From contig CAZGVB010000055.1 of NCBI GenBank assembly GCA_964528825.1, positions 1 through 7,435 of the forward strand: a stretch of 7,435 nucleotides of DNA, read 5' to 3'. Source of the DNA: RGIG5612 sp964528825. Its GTDB lineage: Bacteria; Bacillota; Clostridia; Lachnospirales; Lachnospiraceae. The notes under the pieces were generated by a model that worked only from the letters and a program-made list of their open reading frames with translations, searched no databases and was not told the origin of the DNA. The position numbers and the translations under genes were made by a program. Shown one piece after another: positions 4,850 to 7,435 of the stretch; positions within the stretch are counted from its first letter, which is position 1, and each line of letters begins with the position of its first letter.

Positions 4850-6760
4850 ATGAGAAGGAATATGCAGCCGGCCTCAAAGATAAAAAAGGGTACCTTCGGC
4901 AGAGTACTGAAATATATATTTAAAAGCTATCCCGTCCATATAGTAGTAGTCATCGTATGTATTGTATTTAATTCTCTTGCGGCTACTATCGCGACGGTAT
5001 TTATGCAAAGGCTCATAGATGAGGCCATCATTCCGGGTATGCAGACGGGCCTTGAGAGCGTCATTGATAAGATCATAAGCATAATCGGCACAATGGCTCT
5101 GTTCTACCTGGCAGGTACGGTAGGCGGCTGGCTTTATACAAGGCTTATGGCAATAGTCACTCAGGGAACGCTTAAAAATTTCCGTGACGATATGTACAGC
5201 AAGATGGAGACTTTGCCGATCAGATATTTCGATACGCATCTGAGCGGCGATATCATGAGTACGTATACCAATGATACCGATGCTATCAGACAGATGATAG
5301 GGCAGAGCATTCCATCGCTTATACAAAGTGCGGTCTCAATAGTTTCTATCATGATCATGATGCTCAATTACAGCATATGGCTGACTATAGTAGTGGTGGT
5401 CATGATATATTTCATGATACTTGTGACCAAAAAATTCGGTGGGGAAAGCTCGGAATATATGAGAAGGCAGCAGCAATCCCTTGCAGCTGTGGAAGGATAT
5501 ATCGAGGAGCAGATGAACGGTCAGAAGGTGGTCAAGGTATTTAATCATGAGGCCGCAGGCGAGAAGGCTTTTGACGAGATAAATGAGCTTCTGTATGAGG
5601 ATTGCAAAAAAGCCAATACCGCGGGCAATGTATTGATGCCGATATTGCTGAACATGGGCAATATCCTTTATGTCCTTGTAGCTATCGTGGGCGGCTTTCT
5701 GGTATTTTCCGGCGCTACCAATTTCAGCCTGCAGGGGGCATCGGCGATCACTATAGGTGTTATCGTATCGTTCCTCGGCATGTCAAGACAGCTTTCACAG
5801 ACAGTCAGTCAGATATCCATGCAGACTGCTATGATAGCCATGGGTATGGCAGGTGCGAGCAGAGTATTTGAGCTGATGGACGAGGAACCGGAGCATGACG
5901 AGGGCGTCGTTGAGCTTGTAAATGCCAATATAAGCGCAGACGGCGTGATCACAGAAAGTGAAAAGAAATGTGATACATGGGCATGGAAGCTCGTAGATAA
6001 GGACGGCAATGCATCATACAGACCTCTTGAGGGCAAGATCGAGATGGATCATGTGGATTTCGGATATAATGAAGACAGACAGATCCTCTATGACATAACA
6101 TTATATGCAAAGCCGGGACAGAAGATAGCATTTGTCGGAAGCACAGGTGCCGGAAAGACCACAATAACCAATCTTATAAACAGATTTTATGATATTCAGG
6201 ACGGCAAGATCAGATATGACGGAATAGATATCACCAAGATCAAAAAGGGTGAGCTGAGAAGATCTCTCGGAATAGTGCTTCAGGATGTTAATCTGTTTAC
6301 CGGTACTGTCATGGACAATATACGTTACGGCAGGCTGGATGCCACGGATGAGGAATGCATAGAGGCTGCCAAGCTTGCGAATGCAGACGATTTCATCACC
6401 AGACTTCCAGACGGCTATGATACTATGCTCACTGGCAACGGTTCTCAGCTCTCGCAGGGCCAGAGACAGTTAATAACTATCGCAAGGGCAGCAGTTGCCG
6501 ATCCTCCTGTTATGATCATGGATGAGGCGACAAGCTCTATAGATACCAGAACTGAGTCGCTCGTTCAAAAGGGCATGGATAACCTGATGAAGGGAAGAAC
6601 TGTATTTGTTATCGCTCACAGACTTTCTACAGTCCAGAACAGCGATGCCATCATGGTACTTGAGCACGGTCATATCATAGAGAGAGGCACGCATGAGCAG
6701 CTCGTGGAGCAAAAGGGCACATATTATCAGCTGTATACGGGAGCATTTGAGCTGGAATAA
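4850..6760 (+). CDS. Heterodimeric ABC exporter subunit with catalytic ATPase residues (BmrD/TM288-like)
   Basis: 636 residues from the ATG at 4850, chosen over the TTG at 4844 because of ribosome binding site spacing. It has an exporter membrane domain (six segments, about residues 28-320) with the EEQMNGQKVVKVF coupling region, then the ATPase domain. Walker A is GSTGAGKTT (430-438, K436), Q-loop Q478, Walker B VMIMD558 with catalytic E559, H-loop H590 (IAHRLSTV). The signature is LSQGQ (534-538) instead of LSGGQ, typical of the partner of a degenerate subunit: that signature faces the degenerate Walker site of the first protein, while this subunit's Walker site faces the partner's intact VSGGQ. 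About 45 extra residues with conserved-looking Trp (around 350-395, CDTWAWKLVD) lie between the membrane domain and the ATPase; I recall similar inserts in Lachnospiraceae homologues. It acts in the membrane with the product of the gene above; exported substrate unknown. Confidence 0.94.
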   Translation: MRRNMQPASKIKKGTFGRVLKYIFKSYPVHIVVVIVCIVFNSLAATIATVFMQRLIDEAIIPGMQTGLESVIDKIISIIGTMALFYLAGTVGGWLYTRLMAIVTQGTLKNFRDDMYSKMETLPIRYFDTHLSGDIMSTYTNDTDAIRQMIGQSIPSLIQSAVSIVSIMIMMLNYSIWLTIVVVVMIYFMILVTKKFGGESSEYMRRQQQSLAAVEGYIEEQMNGQKVVKVFNHEAAGEKAFDEINELLYEDCKKANTAGNVLMPILLNMGNILYVLVAIVGGFLVFSGATNFSLQGASAITIGVIVSFLGMSRQLSQTVSQISMQTAMIAMGMAGASRVFELMDEEPEHDEGVVELVNANISADGVITESEKKCDTWAWKLVDKDGNASYRPLEGKIEMDHVDFGYNEDRQILYDITLYAKPGQKIAFVGSTGAGKTTITNLINRFYDIQDGKIRYDGIDITKIKKGELRRSLGIVLQDVNLFTGTVMDNIRYGRLDATDEECIEAAKLANADDFITRLPDGYDTMLTGNGSQLSQGQRQLITIARAAVADPPVMIMDEATSSIDTRTESLVQKGMDNLMKGRTVFVIAHRLSTVQNSDAIMVLEHGHIIERGTHEQLVEQKGTYYQLYTGAFELE

Positions 6761-6794
6761 ACAGCCAAAAAATAGTACTTAATAAGATAAGCTG

Positions 6795-6822
6795 TTGAAT
6801 TTTTATCTAAGTGTGGTAGAAT
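6795..6822 (+). promoter_or_regulatory. tRNA-Pro promoter
   Basis: TTGAAT (6795-6800) and TAGAAT (6817-6822) are separated by 16 bp, with TG one base before the -10 box (6814-6815). The start site would be about 6829, a few bases before the tRNA. No strong terminator lies between the ABC operon and this promoter; the AACAGC/GCTGTT pairing (6760-6765 with 6791-6796) is too weak to call. Confidence 0.65.
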
Positions 6823-6834
6823 AAGCAAGTCTTT

Positions 6835-6909
6835 CGGGGTATGGCTCAGTTTGGCTAGAGCGTACGGCTGGGGGCCGTGAGGTCGCAGGTTCAAATCCTG
6901 TTACCCCGA
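6835..6909 (+). tRNA. tRNA-Pro (anticodon GGG)
   Basis: A 75-nt cloverleaf folds completely: acceptor CGGGGTA with TACCCCG, D-stem GCTC/GAGC, anticodon stem TACGG/CCGTG (one G-U pair) with loop CTGGGGG, T-stem GCAGG/CCTGT (one G-U pair) with loop TTCAAAT, discriminator A at 6909. Anticodon GGG is at 6870-6872, reading the proline codons CCC and CCU. CCA is not encoded, so it must be added by the nucleotidyltransferase. Confidence 0.96.
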
Positions 6910-6913
6910 TCAT

Positions 6914-6957
6914 ATCGAGTATTCATAAGGGATTTGACCTATGAATACTCGATTTTT
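6914..6957 (+). terminator. Intrinsic terminator of tRNA-Pro
   Basis: A perfect 14-bp stem (6914-6927 with 6940-6953; ATCGAGTATTCATA with TATGAATACTCGAT) has a 12-nt loop and ends in five T residues (6953-6957). It starts five bases after the tRNA discriminator base, so the tRNA is its own short transcription unit. Confidence 0.88.
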
Positions 6958-7008
6958 CTATATGATACGGTTTTATGTCAGAGCAGGTATGAAGCCTACT
7001 CTTTTGTT

Positions 7009-7119
7009 TTATGAGGCTTTCGGCTCGGTGAGGTATTCTACCGCGACGCCCTGTCGTGGTTCGGCAACATAATGCTCCGTCAGCGGCGCTGCCGGGATGT
7101 CTATGTATCCCACGAAACG
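7009..7119 (-). pseudogene. Unrecognised coding remnant
   Basis: On the minus strand a frame reads RFVGYIDIPAAPLTEHYVAE and continues for 17 more residues to EPKAS before a TAA at 7009-7011. Its composition and use of GC-rich codons look like a genuine protein C terminus, unlike shadow frames elsewhere in the window. Upstream the frame runs into the inverted repeat at 7121-7163 and meets a stop at 7141-7143, leaving no normal start or ribosome binding site (a GTG exists at 7111-7113). I read it as the 3' remnant of a gene cut by the inverted repeat or by a rearrangement. I do not recognise the family. It could also be a very short real gene. Confidence 0.35.
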
Positions 7120-7120
7120 G

Positions 7121-7163
7121 TTAGGGAACAAATTTGCAATTCACAGCAAGATTTGTTCCCTAA
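7121..7163. repeat. Long inverted repeat without T-tail
   Basis: TTAGGGAACAAAT (7121-7133) is exactly complementary to 7151-7163. The pairing continues inside with TTGC (7134-7137) and GCAA (7146-7149) after a single bulged G, giving 17 bp around an 8-nt loop. Neither side is followed by a run of T, so it is not a standard terminator for the Fic gene ten bases away. It may be a mobile-element remnant, a protein-binding site or an mRNA 3'-end stabilising hairpin. Confidence 0.6.
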
Positions 7164-7173
7164 TAAATGATGC

Positions 7174-7434
7174 TTAGTGTTCTATTGTTTTCCAGCAGCG
7201 TTCTTTCATAAAGCCCGCAATAACAGAGGGGTCTTCGCCTTCATAATACTTCACAAGCAGTTTCTTGAACTCCGGCACTTCGTTTTCGGGAATGACCAAA
7301 AAACCTCCGCCGTGAGCAATAAGATAATGATTTGCAAAGATAACAGAAGCACGCTTATTACCATCCAAGAATATTTGGGCCTTCATGCAGTAAAGACAAA
7401 GTCTGATGGCAATATTAATGGCATCGTCCTCTTC
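7174..7434 (-). CDS. Fic/Doc-family protein, C-terminal part, core His replaced
   Basis: The frame runs from the window edge to a TAA at 7174-7176; 86 residues are visible and the N terminus lies beyond the window. Residues about 20-28 read QIFLDGNKR, clearly the Fic core HxFx(D/E)GNxR, with Gln (codon 7375-7377) at the position of the catalytic His. The D-G-N-K-R anion-hole and metal/phosphate residues are kept. Upstream helix NIAIRLCLYCMKA and downstream ASVIFANHYLIAHG fit the Fic helical core; the tail (KKLLVKYYEGED, IAGFMKERCW) resembles short Firmicutes Fic proteins. Active Fic enzymes AMPylate or otherwise modify target proteins, often as toxins. Without the His this one is likely inactive or works differently. 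No antitoxin is visible in the window. Confidence 0.8.
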   Translation of the reverse strand, partial: EEDDAINIAIRLCLYCMKAQIFLDGNKRASVIFANHYLIAHGGGFLVIPENEVPEFKKLLVKYYEGEDPSVIAGFMKERCWKTIEH

Positions 7435-7435
7435 A

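Noticed and set aside
1..7435. CRISPR array, transposase or integrase
   Set aside because: No regularly spaced repeats of CRISPR size and no frame with transposase or recombinase motifs on either strand.

Overview
The window looks like chromosomal DNA from a low-to-mid GC Gram-positive anaerobe of the Clostridia, most likely a Lachnospiraceae-type genome (Butyrivibrio/Roseburia-like). This is inferred from heavy use of ATA (Ile) and AGA/AGG (Arg) codons, strong GGAGG-type ribosome binding sites, a tRNA-Pro without an encoded CCA, and the protein families present: a DUF4430 surface domain, a Firmicutes-type PIN-like protein, a heterodimeric BmrCD/TM287-288-type ABC exporter, and a Fic protein with a degenerate motif. 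The genus is a guess from memory of these families, not from a search.

Layout. Positions 1-363 (+) hold the C-terminal end of a probable secreted DUF4430 protein. A perfect 14-bp hairpin (409-449) separates it from a convergent minus-strand gene (529-1746) encoding a PIN-like nuclease-fold protein with a long Ala/Ser/Lys linker and two similar C-terminal helical modules. This gene has an extended -10 promoter. The gene-free gap 1747-2120 carries a GC-richer, hairpin-prone stretch that looks like a dispersed repeat or a structured element rather than a gene. A minus-strand thrH-like HAD phosphatase follows (2121-2726), with a leader made of two imperfect 39-40 bp tandem repeats. The divergent intergenic region to about 3000 contains two dyad symmetries that could be operators. 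One overlaps the -35 box of the thrH promoter candidate.

The plus-strand core is a two-gene operon (3000-4847 and 4850-6760) encoding both halves of an ABC exporter. The first half carries a degenerate ATPase site (Asp in place of the catalytic Glu, Gln in place of the H-loop His). The second half has the catalytic residues but an LSQGQ signature. Together they would form one degenerate and one active site. A tRNA-Pro(GGG) gene with its own promoter and a strong terminator follows (6835-6909). The right end (about 6960-7435) looks accessory: an unrecognised minus-strand coding remnant, a 17-bp inverted repeat with no T-tail, and the 3' part of a Fic/Doc gene whose core motif has Gln where the catalytic His should be.

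No CRISPR array, rRNA, transposase or complete mobile element is visible. The ABC pair is the only clear multi-gene functional unit. The least explained items are the PIN-like protein with its duplicated C-terminal module, the ATCGGCTGTA motif upstream of both complete minus-strand genes, the structured element at about 1804-2060, and the inverted repeat beside the His-less Fic gene.
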